NCBI GenBank assembly: GCA_022592435.1
Contig: JABYQS010000547.1
Coordinates: 1 to 18,631 of the forward strand
Source of the DNA: Cerioporus squamosus
Taxonomy: Eukaryota > Basidiomycota > Agaricomycetes > Polyporales > Polyporaceae
DNA length: 18,631 nt
Reading direction: 5' to 3'
Under the pieces are notes generated by a model. The model was not told the origin of the DNA and did not search any database. It worked only from the letters and a program-made list of their open reading frames with translations. Shown here piece by piece: positions 1 to 9,831 of the stretch. The number at the start of each line of letters is the position of its first letter. Within the stretch, counting starts at the first letter, position 1. Position numbers and translations under genes: made by a program.

Positions 1-1917
1 AAGGAAGTCACCCCGTTGAAGTACGCGCATACCTCCTGTGTCCGACGAGGTCTTGCTCACTGCTTCTTTTGATATCCAAATAGCGCTCTGAGCCTTCTGC
101 TTGGACCCGGTATCCTTTCCACAAATGGACCCCAGCATCGTCGCCAGCGAAAGCTGCTGAGCTCCGCCTTCACTCAGGCTCATCTACGAGACATGGCATC
201 CATAATGTATGACGTCGCACATAAGGTGCGTGTATACCGATTTCTTCCTGCATTTCGACAAGTTGAGCCTCACCGCTAGACCTTCGCAGCTCCGCGAAGC
301 CATGGGAAAACACAGCACAGCGAATGCTCAACAGCCTGAGCTCGACATCAACGCATGGATGGCGAAGACGTCACTCGAAATCCTAGGCGAAGCACTACTC
401 GGGTACTCATTTCGCAACTTCGACGGCGACGGGAGAGACTCGTTGGCGAGTCCATCAAGCTGTTCTTGTACGTGTTCCTTCCCGCGTACGTCGTACGTCC
501 CTGACATCAGAACGGCAGTGCTACGGTTGGGAAGGTCCCGCTCGTCGCCTTCCTCGTTCCCCGGCTGTCCCGATTTCTCTCTGGATCCCAGATTCGCAGA
601 CTGTTCCGCATCGTCCCTTTCTCTCCCAACCTCCATCGGTTGCTCGACATCTCGGAGGCGATGCAATGTCGCGCGACAGAGATTGTTGAGATGAAGAAAG
701 CCGGGCTACGAGGGAGTGAGAAAGATCAGCTACGAGGGGTAGGCGAGAGGCGGGATATAATGAGCATCCTCCGTACGCGCGTTTCGTCAAATGCTGTCTC
801 TGCGTCGCCACTGACCGCCCCCGCTTACAGTGCAGTCTAATATGGCAGCGTCGGAAGCGGACAAGATTAGCGACGAAGAGCTGATCGCACAGGTCTCGTG
901 AGTAATGCTTCCAGCCCTTCCTTATTGTCCCAGTTCTTTTCTGATATGCGACCCGCCCCACAGGACAGTCATGCTTGCCGGCCTCGACACGACCTCAACT
1001 GGCCTCTCACGCATCCTGTACGTCCTTGCACAGAACTCCACCGCACAGGACCGCCTTCGAGCGGAGCTACTTGGAGCACAATGCCATGGTATCAACGAGC
1101 ACACCGGGCCCAGTGTTCCACTCGACGAACTCATGAGGCTATCCTTCCTGGATGCCGTCTTTCGGGAGACGTTGCGCCTCTACGCACCCGCTTCTTTCAT
1201 GCTACGTGTGTGAGTCTATCTTTGTCTGAATGTCCTGCGCATGAAGTCATAGCCGAATATTACACTTACTTTGTCCCTTGCAGAGCTGCCAAAGATATCG
1301 TGCTTCCCCTCACTTGGCCCGTTCGCGGGAAGGACGGGTCGGTGATGAGCGAGATCTTCGTGCCGAGAGGGACGCACCTTGTCCCGAACTTGAAGGCCTG
1401 CAACCATAACAAAGCGCTATGGGGGGACGACGCCCTGGAGTGGAGACCAGAGCGGTGGATGGGAGAGCTTCCGAGAGAGCTCTACGAGGCGCACGTGCCT
1501 GGAATATACTCGAACTTGTACGATCATGTCCCTTCGTTTGCGGATGAGCGCAAAACTGACTGCGGGATTCCGATTCTCAGGATGACATTTTCGGCTGGAG
1601 GGCGGTCGTGCATGTCAGTTCGCTCATTCTGGAGTCGTACGTTATGCTGAAAATTGACGTCTTTTTGCAACCGGAACAGCGGAGTCAAATTCGCCGAGCT
1701 TGAGATGAGTGAGTGAACGTCGCCCCCGGATGCTGCTCGAGTTCTACCGTGACTGACGAACCCTGCGGCAGAGATCGTGCTATCTGTCATGCTCACCGCG
1801 TTCAAGTTCGAATTGACGGACAAGCCCGTCGTCTGGAACTTCTCTGTGGTGGAATACCCGACGATGGGCGAGAGCTCGACAAAACCGGAGTTGCTACTCA
1901 AGGTGACTCCCCAATAG
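1..1917 (+). CDS. Cytochrome P450 monooxygenase, 5' partial, probable frameshift
   Basis: A haem-thiolate monooxygenase, expected to sit on the ER membrane and oxidise small lipophilic substrates with electrons from P450 reductase. Supported exons are 84-225, 290-467, 519-772, 831-897, 964-1209, 1284-1517, 1581-1613, 1680-1708 and 1772-1917. Visible landmarks are a helix C region with GPQHRRQRKLL, the helix I oxygen-binding stretch MLAGLDTTSTGLSRILY, the ExxR motif in FRETLRLYAP, the PERF-like WRPERWMGE, and the haem loop FSAGGRSCIGVKFAELEM, which is made by joining two exons and carries the cysteine ligand. The stop is TAG at 1915-1917. The N-terminal part lies outside the window and bases 1-83 could not be resolved. 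In exon 290-467 the frame that gives DINAWMAKTSLEILGEALL does not match the frame that gives GESIKLF, so about one base is lost or gained near 425-447. This could be a real inactivating mutation or a sequence error. The subfamily was not determined. Confidence 0.85.
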
Positions 1918-2172
1918 GATGAGCTTGTACTCCATAATGCACCCCGTACCGCAAGGACATACGTTGCAAACGTGCGTTGTGCGTCAAATGCGGCGACTAC
2001 CATCATAGAGGTGCCGAATGCCAGTGTCAGATCTGAGTATCTGTTACCGACGCACATTCAGTACAACATCTTCATCCCGAAAGTAACCAATATAAATAGC
2101 ATATCGAGGAAGGACAGTCGGTAGGATAAAATAGCAGGAAGACATCGAACAAGCAACCTCCGAGAAAGACGG

Positions 2173-3636
2173 TCATACGCTCATTACGTGTCCTCGGCCG
2201 TGCGGCAGGACCTCCAGCACATGCTCATCGGAGTAAGTGTCTGCGAACTTGGGCGCAGCCATGGAATACCTGGACGAAGGGAGCCCGATGGTCCTCGAGC
2301 CATCGGACAGGTGCGACGAGAGGCCGGATTGCGACTGCAGGCGCTTCTGGGACCCGAACTCGTTCGTGAGCGCGATGCGGACCACAATGAGACACTGTGA
2401 GATGCCCTGTACGTAGGAGGACGTGTGAGCTTGGAGAACTGCTGAAGGGAACGAGGGCAGGGACGTACGAAGAAGACGGGTATGACGGACGCCATAACGT
2501 AGCCGACGTCGTAATTCGTCTGTTCAGTACCATGAGACATGAGTTCCTGGGCGGGTGCAAGCTGCAGAGATGAAGTCACGTACCACTACGTGTCCGTTCG
2601 GTGCGAGAGAGCAAATCTCGTAGAGAAGCAGCCCGACCCACGTGACTAGGGCAGACTCGATGCATGCGCGGATGATTGTGTCGTATCTATTCGATGTGGT
2701 GCGGAAGCGGGAGGCGATACTGCATGATTCACAAGTGAGCAAGGCGTAATCACTAGCAATGCCGGGAGGAAGGCTCACAAGATCTTGGTGATGATCGCCC
2801 CGGTCAGGATAGTGTTGATGACGAACATGAGCCAACCCCACGCCACGGTGATCTTCAATGTGACCGGGAGGAGAGTGTTCTCGTAGAAGTCGTAGTGAGT
2901 GTATGCAGCGAGATGCTGCGCATCGGCGGACCAACACAGGACTAATTCACAACAGGTAAGTATCGCAGGAAGTATGGAAGTGCGAAGGAGAACATACAGG
3001 CATTGATGATGACGAAGGTACCGGGGATGTACAGGGCCCATCGCTTCCGCTCGAAGAGGATGTAAAAGCGCCAAGCGAGGAGGCCGTCGGAGCATAAACC
3101 CTGCGCGTCTCGGATCAGTACGTCGTGTCTCTGGCGTAGCGATGTCCGCAGTAACGTACAGCAAATGTAGTGGTGACGCTGGTTATTAGGCGTGAGGAAG
3201 AGTGGCAAACAAGCAGAAGAGGGCTCAACTCACTTTCCGATAACTATCAAGGGAATGCCCCACTTGAAGAACTCGTTGGACGAGGGCTCCATTATCCGCG
3301 ATCGAGCAAATTGCAAGGAACGAGCAATGAAGTGCGCGGACAGGTTCACGAAGCTGCACCGACGTCAGTACGCCTGCCAGTCCGCATTGGTGCCCAACAT
3401 AACTCACAGTACGATAGTCACGACCCTCAGCCTGCGCGAAGAGGGGTCGTTACGTCCATAGTTCGCCCACAAAGCCAAGATAAATAGAGAAAAGTATATA
3501 CCTGCGAGGTTCCGTCAAGATTCAGTCAGGTGAAGGTACTGTCTGACGCACCGAAAAGTCCGCAAAGGACCGACTGGACGATCCCGGTGATCTCGAGGAG
3601 GTGCCAAGCAGCAGCGATGTCGACCGAGTCCGCCAT
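2173..3636 (-). CDS. Multi-pass (7TM-like) membrane protein, agaricomycete type
   Basis: Nine exons join into a 343-residue protein: 3636-3552, 3501-3408, 3353-3234, 3178-3160, 3100-2998, 2941-2779, 2719-2584, 2546-2469 and 2406-2173. All phases close and the stop is TGA. About seven hydrophobic segments can be read in order, including IVQSVLCGLFGIYFSLFILA, a segment around FVNLSAHFIARSLQF, WGIPLIVIG, TFVIINAFLC, WGWLMFVINTILTGAI, SALVTWVGLLLYEIC and VIPVFFGISQCLIVVRIAL. A hydrophilic tail of about 65 residues ends the protein. The layout resembles the large, unnamed 7TM families of agaricomycetes, whose members often carry motifs like WR.Y.L after helix 3 (here LAWRFYILFERKRW). No ligand or pathway is known, so a receptor role is only a guess. 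The start was chosen because ATG 3636 opens the first exon and lies 73 bases below a TATA box. Exon 4 is only 19 bases long. Confidence 0.8.
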
Positions 3637-3708
3637 AGTTTGCCCTGCGGAGAGAAGGTGTGAAGCGGGAAAAAAGCCTTGAACATCATGAAGCAGGTCC
3701 GACAAGAG

Positions 3709-3714
3709 TATATA
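3709..3714 (-). promoter_or_regulatory. TATA box of the membrane-protein gene
   Basis: On the minus strand the sequence reads ctatatactc, 73 bases upstream of the chosen ATG at 3636. The spacing suits a core promoter. This is inferred from sequence and position only. Confidence 0.45.
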
Positions 3715-4790
3715 GTCCGCTGTCGGGTAGCCTACAGACCCTCTTATCGTGTTATCGCGCCGAGGCGGTCCTACATTGCCCAGAGTCGAGTTCCTGCTGT
3801 GAGCGCGGTGAGGTCACCGCCAGCACGGTTGAAATTCAGTGACAGGCGCAGCTCCCGTTTAAAGGTTAGGACCGGGATGGAGCTCGTGGTATCATGATAC
3901 TTCTGACCGGGCGTCGTCCGTGGGAGCTTGCTGTATGTCTTGAACGGCAGATCAGTGATGAGAGCTACTGCTTCGGAGCTGTGAGGGATGCATGGGACAC
4001 ACCTTTTGTGTCATTCGCAGAGAGCGAGAGACACCTGCGATCAAACCATCATGGGCTGGGTTGAGTTGAGTTGAATGAGCTGCTGAGGCGAACTCGTTGA
4101 ATGCCTGTGTTTGGGCTACTGGCCAACGGTTCCTCGGAATTCTGATTGCGGTGAACCATCATGTCGTAAGCCGTCATTGTACCTGTATCACACAATCATC
4201 AAGGTACCCGTTCTAGTTCTGACTCCTCCGCTGGAGTGCCAGGACATCTGTCTTCCTATTGACAGATGTCGCGTGCGAGACGTTGATGTTTTGCGATACA
4301 TCGTGTGTCCAGTTCCCGTTGGCCATACCAACGTGTCTGAACGATGTCTACATACTTAAGATGAATGTGCCTCTGCGTAACATCTGGGCGACATACGTGC
4401 CTTTCGCAAGGAGTACCAACGGTCGGTGATAGCAAGTTGGTCCGAGTTAAGCTGAGCAAATACAGGTTTGACGACTTGGAGGGTTGGGCCAGCTGAACCA
4501 AGCTAGGCGAATCGAACCGGACCAGGTCGGCAAATCCCGGCCACAAATACTCCACCTCAGATGAAATCCCGCTGTACTCACTCAGGCTCTGCGTAACCGG
4601 GGCACCGTACACTGACATGACCATATTCGATAACTCGGAATACTTGCACTGACTTTCGTACCCTGAGAAAGTATCGTGGCCAACAATCTCAGCGAGAGAT
4701 ACTGAGTGGTTGTACTCGTACCGTAGTACGTGCCGCTCAGCCAGACTCGGACGGGACTACTTGAGTGACTTCAGGTTTAACCATAGCTAG
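3715..4790. other. Divergent intergenic region, no gene supported
   Basis: About 1.1 kb between two divergently transcribed genes. Open frames here are short and have no recognisable motif or splice pattern. It contains a perfect 12-base palindrome, gtatcatgatac, at 3889-3900 and a short tandem of gagtt units near 4063-4075. It most likely holds the promoters of the membrane-protein gene (minus) and the HET gene (plus). Confidence 0.5.
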
Positions 4791-4796
4791 TATATA
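4791..4796 (+). promoter_or_regulatory. TATA box of the HET gene
   Basis: The sequence tagtatatacgc lies about 60 bases upstream of ATG 4856. This is the only ATG found in frame with the first HET exon, so box and start support each other. Another weaker A/T-rich box, aaatataac at 4930-4938, lies inside the proposed coding exon. Confidence 0.4.
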
Positions 4797-4855
4797 CGCT
4801 GCTTCCAGCTTGCAAGGAAAGGTGCCGAAACCTTCCCCACACGCATATGCCATGA

Positions 4856-7464
4856 GTGCATGGTTTTCCAAACCAATGTCGGACAAGGTTACTACCCCAC
4901 ACGAGCACTCGGACGCATGCATGTTTGGTCAAATATAACCGAGACCATCCACTTACTAGGTTGCCTCCACTCTCCGATGCCCTTCAGCCTACCGCCTCTC
5001 TCCTCCTGGCTACTCTAGGCGTCCTCTACCCACTAGCAAAGCAGTTCTTCAAACCACGTCTCACGGACGACGGTGAGCTTGTGTCGGTGCTAGACATGGT
5101 CCGGGAGTTCGAGATTTGACTTTGGTTTGACTTCTACTGCAGACAGCATGGACCCACAAGAGGGGCCACCAGTACGGAGCGAGGCATCGACAGGTGAGGG
5201 TATAATTTCATTCCCGTCATCTAGTCCAGCACTGAACTATTTTCTTCGAACCAACCATTGAAGAAGACCCGAAGGTGCTCATGTTAGATGAATCTGTCGA
5301 CCCATCTACCCTGCGCTGGGTAGGAACAGAGTTCATCTTCTTCCTCGACGTCTTGTGGCTCGACGACCTAGAGGAGCGCCTCGTTGACCCGTCGCATCGA
5401 GGTTCCAGCTTTGCCTCCCGCACAGACCTGTCTATGCACGGGCTGACCTTCGGTCTCCTCGAAACTGTCTTGCGCATCCGCATCCCACCAGAATCCCTCT
5501 TTCGTCCCCTACACTGCCACGGTGACAGCTGCAAGTGTCGGGCCATACCTGGAGACGACTTGGCTCGCGCCATCGTCCCTAGGGCGCGGGAACTCTGCAG
5601 CCTCCGTGCCTCGAGCGAAGACAATGCCGAGCACCGGGCGCATGGCGAGCGCGTGAAGCGCATCCTCGCCGACGTCGCGTCCGCGCTCGACGACGCGATC
5701 TACTCCGTGAGCGGCTCCCTCATGGGCAGGCACGGCGACGCGCTTTTCGTATGCATGCTCACCGCCTTCCTCGTTTCGCTCTCGCGGTGCGCGCACGCGA
5801 TCTGGGGCGGCGGCCCCAAGGACAGGGCGTTCAAGGTCCTCGAGGAGCGCACGCGGCTGTACGGCGAGGTGACGCAGATCTTGCGGAACATGCTCGAGCG
5901 TAGGTGGGGGTACCGCAGCGCGTTCGAGATGGAGCGCCTCCTCGCGGGCGGGATCCCGTTCGCGGCGTATGCGATCTCGTGCGCGCCGACAAGTGTGAAC
6001 ACGGATCGGGTCGACACGGTGAACTACGTACCACGACACACTGCGCCGGGATGTGCGTGCGCTTTCCTTGCGGCCCCGATGGATGACGTGCGCCGGCTGC
6101 TGGAGAGAGGAGAGGTCCCGGTCGTCGTTCTCGAAGGCAGCCAACTCGTGGTCTGCAGCGCCTCGTCAAGCTCGTATGTCGCCGTGTCACACGTTTGGGC
6201 GGACGGGATCGGAAGCACGACCGAGGAGGGTCTACCGCGGTGCCAAGTCGAGCGGCTGGCGAAGCTCGCGGGGACGCTGATTCCCGGGGGTGCGTTCTGG
6301 CAGGACGGCCTCTGCGTTCCCCAGGACAAGCCGCTGCGACGTAGGGCGATTGGGCTGATGGCAGAGACCTACGCCAAGGCAGAGAAGGTCCTCGTCATCG
6401 ACGCGGGCATCCAGAGCCAGTGCTCGCGCGCGTCGTCCAGGGAGGAGTGCTTGCTGCGCATCGCGACGTCCGGGTGGATGCAGCGCATCTGGACGCTGCA
6501 GGAGGGCATACTCGCGCGCGAGCTCTTCTTCGAGGTCGCGGACGGCCTCATCGACTGCACGCACTTTGACGGGGCGCCGTACCACGCTGCGGGCGGCATG
6601 ATTCCCCTGCTCCAGTACTGCCGCCGGGACGACTCGACGCTGACGTACCGGTCGCGGTCGCTGGCGTCCCGACAGGTGCAGTGCACCGTCAACGACCTCA
6701 TCGTACTGCTCCGGTACCGCACGACGAGCCACCCGGAGGACGAGGCGTTGGCCGTGGCGGGCCTGCTAGGCGTGGATGCGGGCGTGCTGGTGAAGGTCGA
6801 GGGGCAGCAGGAGCGGATGAAGGCTCTGCTGACGCGCGTCGGCCGGCTGCCCCGCCAGCTCGCGGTGTTCGGCTGGTTCTGCGACAGACTGTCCATCCCG
6901 AACTTCACGTGGGCGCCCATGAGCCTCAGCGACGTCCTCTGGCCGGGCGACCCGGACGATCCGCTCGTGGCGACGTGCACGGATGACGGGCTGTTCGGGG
7001 AGTTCACGGTCATACGATTTCCGGAGGTCAATCTGGGCCGGTCTTGTGGAGTCATTGCGACGATCGCCGAGGAGCGTGCGGCTGAGGGGACGGGCGAGCG
7101 AGGGGAAGAAGGCGAGGGAGGGCGACAGTTCAGGTGCACCAGAGCAGGGTGCGCGTCCAAAGTGTTCAACCTCGTCCTCTCTCCGCATGCGTACCGGAAC
7201 CTCCCACCTGGGGGAGCGCTCAGGTGCAATGGGTTTCTGATGAAGCAGCAAATGCTCCCCGAGTCGATGCGGGAGGAAGGCGTCGGAGTCGTGCACATCA
7301 AGTCCGAGACGATTGTGGACGAGGGCGCGCTCCATTGCGGCTTTGTAGCTCCTGGCAGTGCGCGTTTTGGGGTCCCAGATGCGATGGAGACTACGCGGAC
7401 TCGAGGTCATTGGCACTTCGTCAGTGCCACGGTGGAGGTACTGAGGCGGGTCAGACTGACTTGA
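4856..7464 (+). CDS. HET-domain (heterokaryon incompatibility-type) protein
   Basis: A three-exon model, 4856-5072, 5143-5193 and 5264-7464, gives 822 residues; the third exon alone is an open frame of more than 700 codons. The HET domain (PF06985) lies at about residues 390-510. It shows YVAVSHVWADG from Tyr394, FWQDGLCVPQDK around Trp435 to Cys440, MAETYAKAEKVLVID, and RIWTLQEG at Trp499. HET proteins trigger programmed cell death after non-self recognition in fungi; the domain family is known for this, but its role in this protein is inferred. The N-terminal exon encodes a hydrophobic run, TASLLLATLGVLYPLAKQFF, a possible membrane anchor. Residues 94-390 and the part after 510 match nothing I recognise. 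Reading straight through from 5194 meets TGA at 5233; an intron 5194-5263 ending in ttgaag removes it and keeps the frame. If that intron is wrong, translation could begin at ATG 5281, giving 727 residues. The gene is convergent with the decayed gene ending at 7504. Confidence 0.8.
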
Positions 7465-7503
7465 GGTCCTACGCACGAGACCAGTACATGTGCCGCACCA
7501 TTT

Positions 7504-8584
7504 CTATCTGTAATGCCAGGGAAGGTTAAGCCACAGTGCTCGAGTTTGAGCGGACAGCGAGACCGAGTTGTTGAGCTCGTCGGAGAAGTAGTGCACCTCG
7601 TCCCAGATGAGCGAGATGGACTTCAGGCCCTTGATCAGACAGGCCATCCGGTCCTCGCGGTGCACCTCGACCTTCACCTCCTCGGCGAGCAGGTCGAAGA
7701 ACCGGTGTGCGCCGTCGCCGTGCGATGATCTTCACCCCTCGCCGCATCTCCTCGAGCGGAACACCATTGACCTCGGCCGACCGCTTGATCAGTGCGCGGA
7801 CTCGGATGAAGGCCAGGCAGTCCTCGATGTGCTCCGTCCGAGTCTGGAAACGCTGGAAGTCGAGGGAGCCGCCTGGGAAGTGATGCACGGATACGCAGCG
7901 GCGCAGGAGCAAGTCGTGCAGATGGGATGGGCCAGGTGAGTTGACGCGACGTGGTGCGCCTCCTCGGGACTCCTCCACGATTGTATGGCCGCAGTTTCAG
8001 ATAGAGTTGTTCTGGAGCAGTCAACAGGCTGGACTAAGGAGCGCGTGCGAAATGGGGGACACATATATTACTGACCTTGAGGTGGCTCGACTCGGAGAGG
8101 TCACCCAAGCTATTTGATGGCCAGAAAAGATGCTGCGAACTGAACACGGACGCTCTCCTGTTCGTCTACTACGGCCACAGGCGGTAGGGCGGTGAGGTCG
8201 GCACGCTCCCGTGTGTTTGTTGATATAAACTGATGGTGCGCGCGTGCTGGAAGTTCCATGCCGCTCATGTTGCGCACGCCTTGGTTCCGGAAGGCTTCCT
8301 GACGAGCTTCACAGGGCTTGTTGCTCGCCAGCCTGGAACTGCAAGAAGGGGTCAACAAGGTTGTGGTGGTCATGGGGCCTGCGTGTGAAGGCAGGGCAAG
8401 CAGCAAGAACGGTGTAAGCGGTAGGAATCGATGGTACGCCACGCCGCTGGTTCGCCGGGCGTGCTTAGTGGCGTACGCGGGCATCGTAGAGATGAGAAGG
8501 TTGCGCCGCGGCGGAGGTGACGTTCGCGTTTGGATACTCCTTCCGGGCCTTTCCCTTGTACTTGGCAGCGAGCTGTTGCAGGAT
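7504..8584 (-). pseudogene. Decayed protein-coding gene of unknown family
   Basis: The minus strand carries several protein-like stretches in different frames, in the right order for one gene. The first is ILQQLAAKYKGKARKEYP, from about 8584. A possible intron ends at 8339, followed by FQAGEQQAL and then, after a frame change near 8305-8312, EARQEAFRNQGV. Next comes DLTALPPVAVVDEQESVRV, which runs to a stop at 8110. A further frame change near 8110 gives SLGDLSESSHLK, with a good donor at 8075. Then follow TEHIEDCLAFIRVRALIKRS and EEMRRGVKIIA, a frame change at about 7719-7721, and AHRFFDLLAEEVKVEVHRED, which runs on to the TAG at 7504-7506. Three frame breaks argue for a pseudogene, although undetected introns could explain one of them. 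No family was recognised. The end lies 40 bases from the end of the HET gene, which faces it. Confidence 0.5.
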
Positions 8585-9518
8585 GGATGTGAGTCAGACC
8601 TCCGCCACTTGCGGGCGAGACTGTCGGGCCGCTACTTGCGAAAACGCGTGACATCTCATGGCATGATCGCTCGATCTTGCAATCTAAAGCCACGCGAAGC
8701 ACTGTGGCAAGGATGAAGAAGCTCTCGACTGCGAGGTGTTTGGCGTCGACGTATCTACCTGAGTGGCGTGTCATAGTGACTGATCAGCAGGAATATATGC
8801 AGGGGCCCAAGGGTACGGATCGACGCCGCAGACACGACTTTGATTGCGATGAAGCACCTCAGTCTACAACACAAGTTCGATGTATGTCCAAGTACTCACA
8901 GAGCGGCGTATGACATGAGATAGCTCGCTCGCTATGTGGAAGTCGCTTGTGTCGGTGGGACACTGGCATGAGGAATCGAACTGCTCGTTCGTTGAGGCGA
9001 GCTGGCGTAGGAACTGTCAGACTCAACCTTGCAGCGTGCACAAAAAAGGGGTGCACCTTGCAGAATCGCGGTGGCGGGGAGAACCACAACACTGACTTCA
9101 TTCTCTTCGATTGCAAGGCAGAAATCCGACACTGGCATGTCCGACTCGGAGTCCGACGAGGTCTCGGAGGAAGTCCGGCGTCCGCACTGTAATTGCGTGT
9201 GTAATGAAGTTCCTCTCCTTGACTGGATATCCGGTAGACCCTGCTGTGCTCCTGTGAGTGCGCGGATGTTGCTATTCCGTGAAGTCTGCACCGGAAAGAA
9301 GACTTTTTAGCCATATACTGTACTGCACGCCAACCGTGACGCCGTCACCTTCTCTTTGCAAGAGTACCGGATGGTCCTAATGGAATCTGCGTTGAGGTAG
9401 ACGTCATGCATGTATGTGTTAAGATAGGCTATTGGTGCTGCGGACACTGTTAGGGTCAAGTTAGCAGGGAGAAAACGAGGTCGCGCTTCCGAACGCGGCG
9501 CGTCACGGTTGTCGGCTG
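8585..9518. other. Intergenic or relic sequence, no gene supported
   Basis: On the minus strand, about 8650-8766 reads YVDAKHLAVESFFILATVLR after an acceptor-like cactcag. It could be one more exon of the decayed gene at 7504-8584 or a fragment of another gene. Elsewhere the open frames are short and show no motif. An acidic serine stretch, SDSESDEVSEE, can be read on the plus strand near 9141, but without any supported gene around it. Confidence 0.4.
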
Positions 9519-9547
9519 ACGCGTCGGGTCACATGTGACGGACGCGT
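9519..9547. repeat. 29-base imperfect palindrome with E-box core
   Basis: The centre is the perfect palindrome gtcacatgtgac at 9528-9539, containing the E-box-like CACATGTG. It is flanked almost symmetrically by ACGCGT at 9519-9524 and 9542-9547. It lies about 205 bases upstream of the TATA box of the aspartic protease gene and could be an upstream regulatory site. ACGCGT is the core of the MCB element and CANNTG boxes are bHLH targets in other fungi; whether either protein binds here is unknown. Confidence 0.4.
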
Positions 9548-9752
9548 TCGCGCAAGGTGGCGAGTCGGAGCCAAAACTCGGCCCCTCCTTCAACTGCGGT
9601 GAATGCTATCGTCTTCACCTTCCCCGCTGCAGTCATTCTATCCGTGCCCTGGCTCCATGGGAGGAAATGTCGTGGACCGTAGTCGACACAAACCACACTG
9701 GCACCGTGTTCGGCCGTGAACCGAGTAAGTAGCCCCGCATCCGTTCGCTCGC

Positions 9753-9757
9753 TATAT
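9753..9757 (+). promoter_or_regulatory. TATA box of the aspartic protease gene
   Basis: The sequence gctatatcag lies about 79 bases upstream of ATG 9832. A pyrimidine-rich stretch (about 9760-9828) follows, as is common in fungal 5' leaders. Confidence 0.5.
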
Positions 9758-9831
9758 CAGCAGCCCTCGGACGAGCAGCCCCTCCCATCCCCTCCTTCCT
9801 CCCGCGACGACACCCTTCTCCTCTGCCCGCC

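Noticed and set aside
3889..3900. Perfect 12-base palindrome gtatcatgatac
   Set aside because: No second symmetric element around it and no gene-relevant position; such a palindrome can arise by chance in this length of sequence.
4500..4520. Minus-strand GGTTCGATTC, also T-arm-like
   Set aside because: Stem bases are not complementary and no cloverleaf can be built around it.
4256..4624. Minus-strand open frame of 122 codons in the intergenic region
   Set aside because: No motif, no splice pattern, no promoter context; probably chance.
8650..8770. Segment resembling the end of a P450 haem region (GRYVDAKHLAVESFFILATV)
   Set aside because: The preceding haem loop with its cysteine is absent upstream, so a P450 cannot be supported.
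9535..9732. Plus-strand open frame of 65 codons upstream of the protease
   Set aside because: It ends before the TATA box and shows no conserved pattern; more likely promoter sequence.
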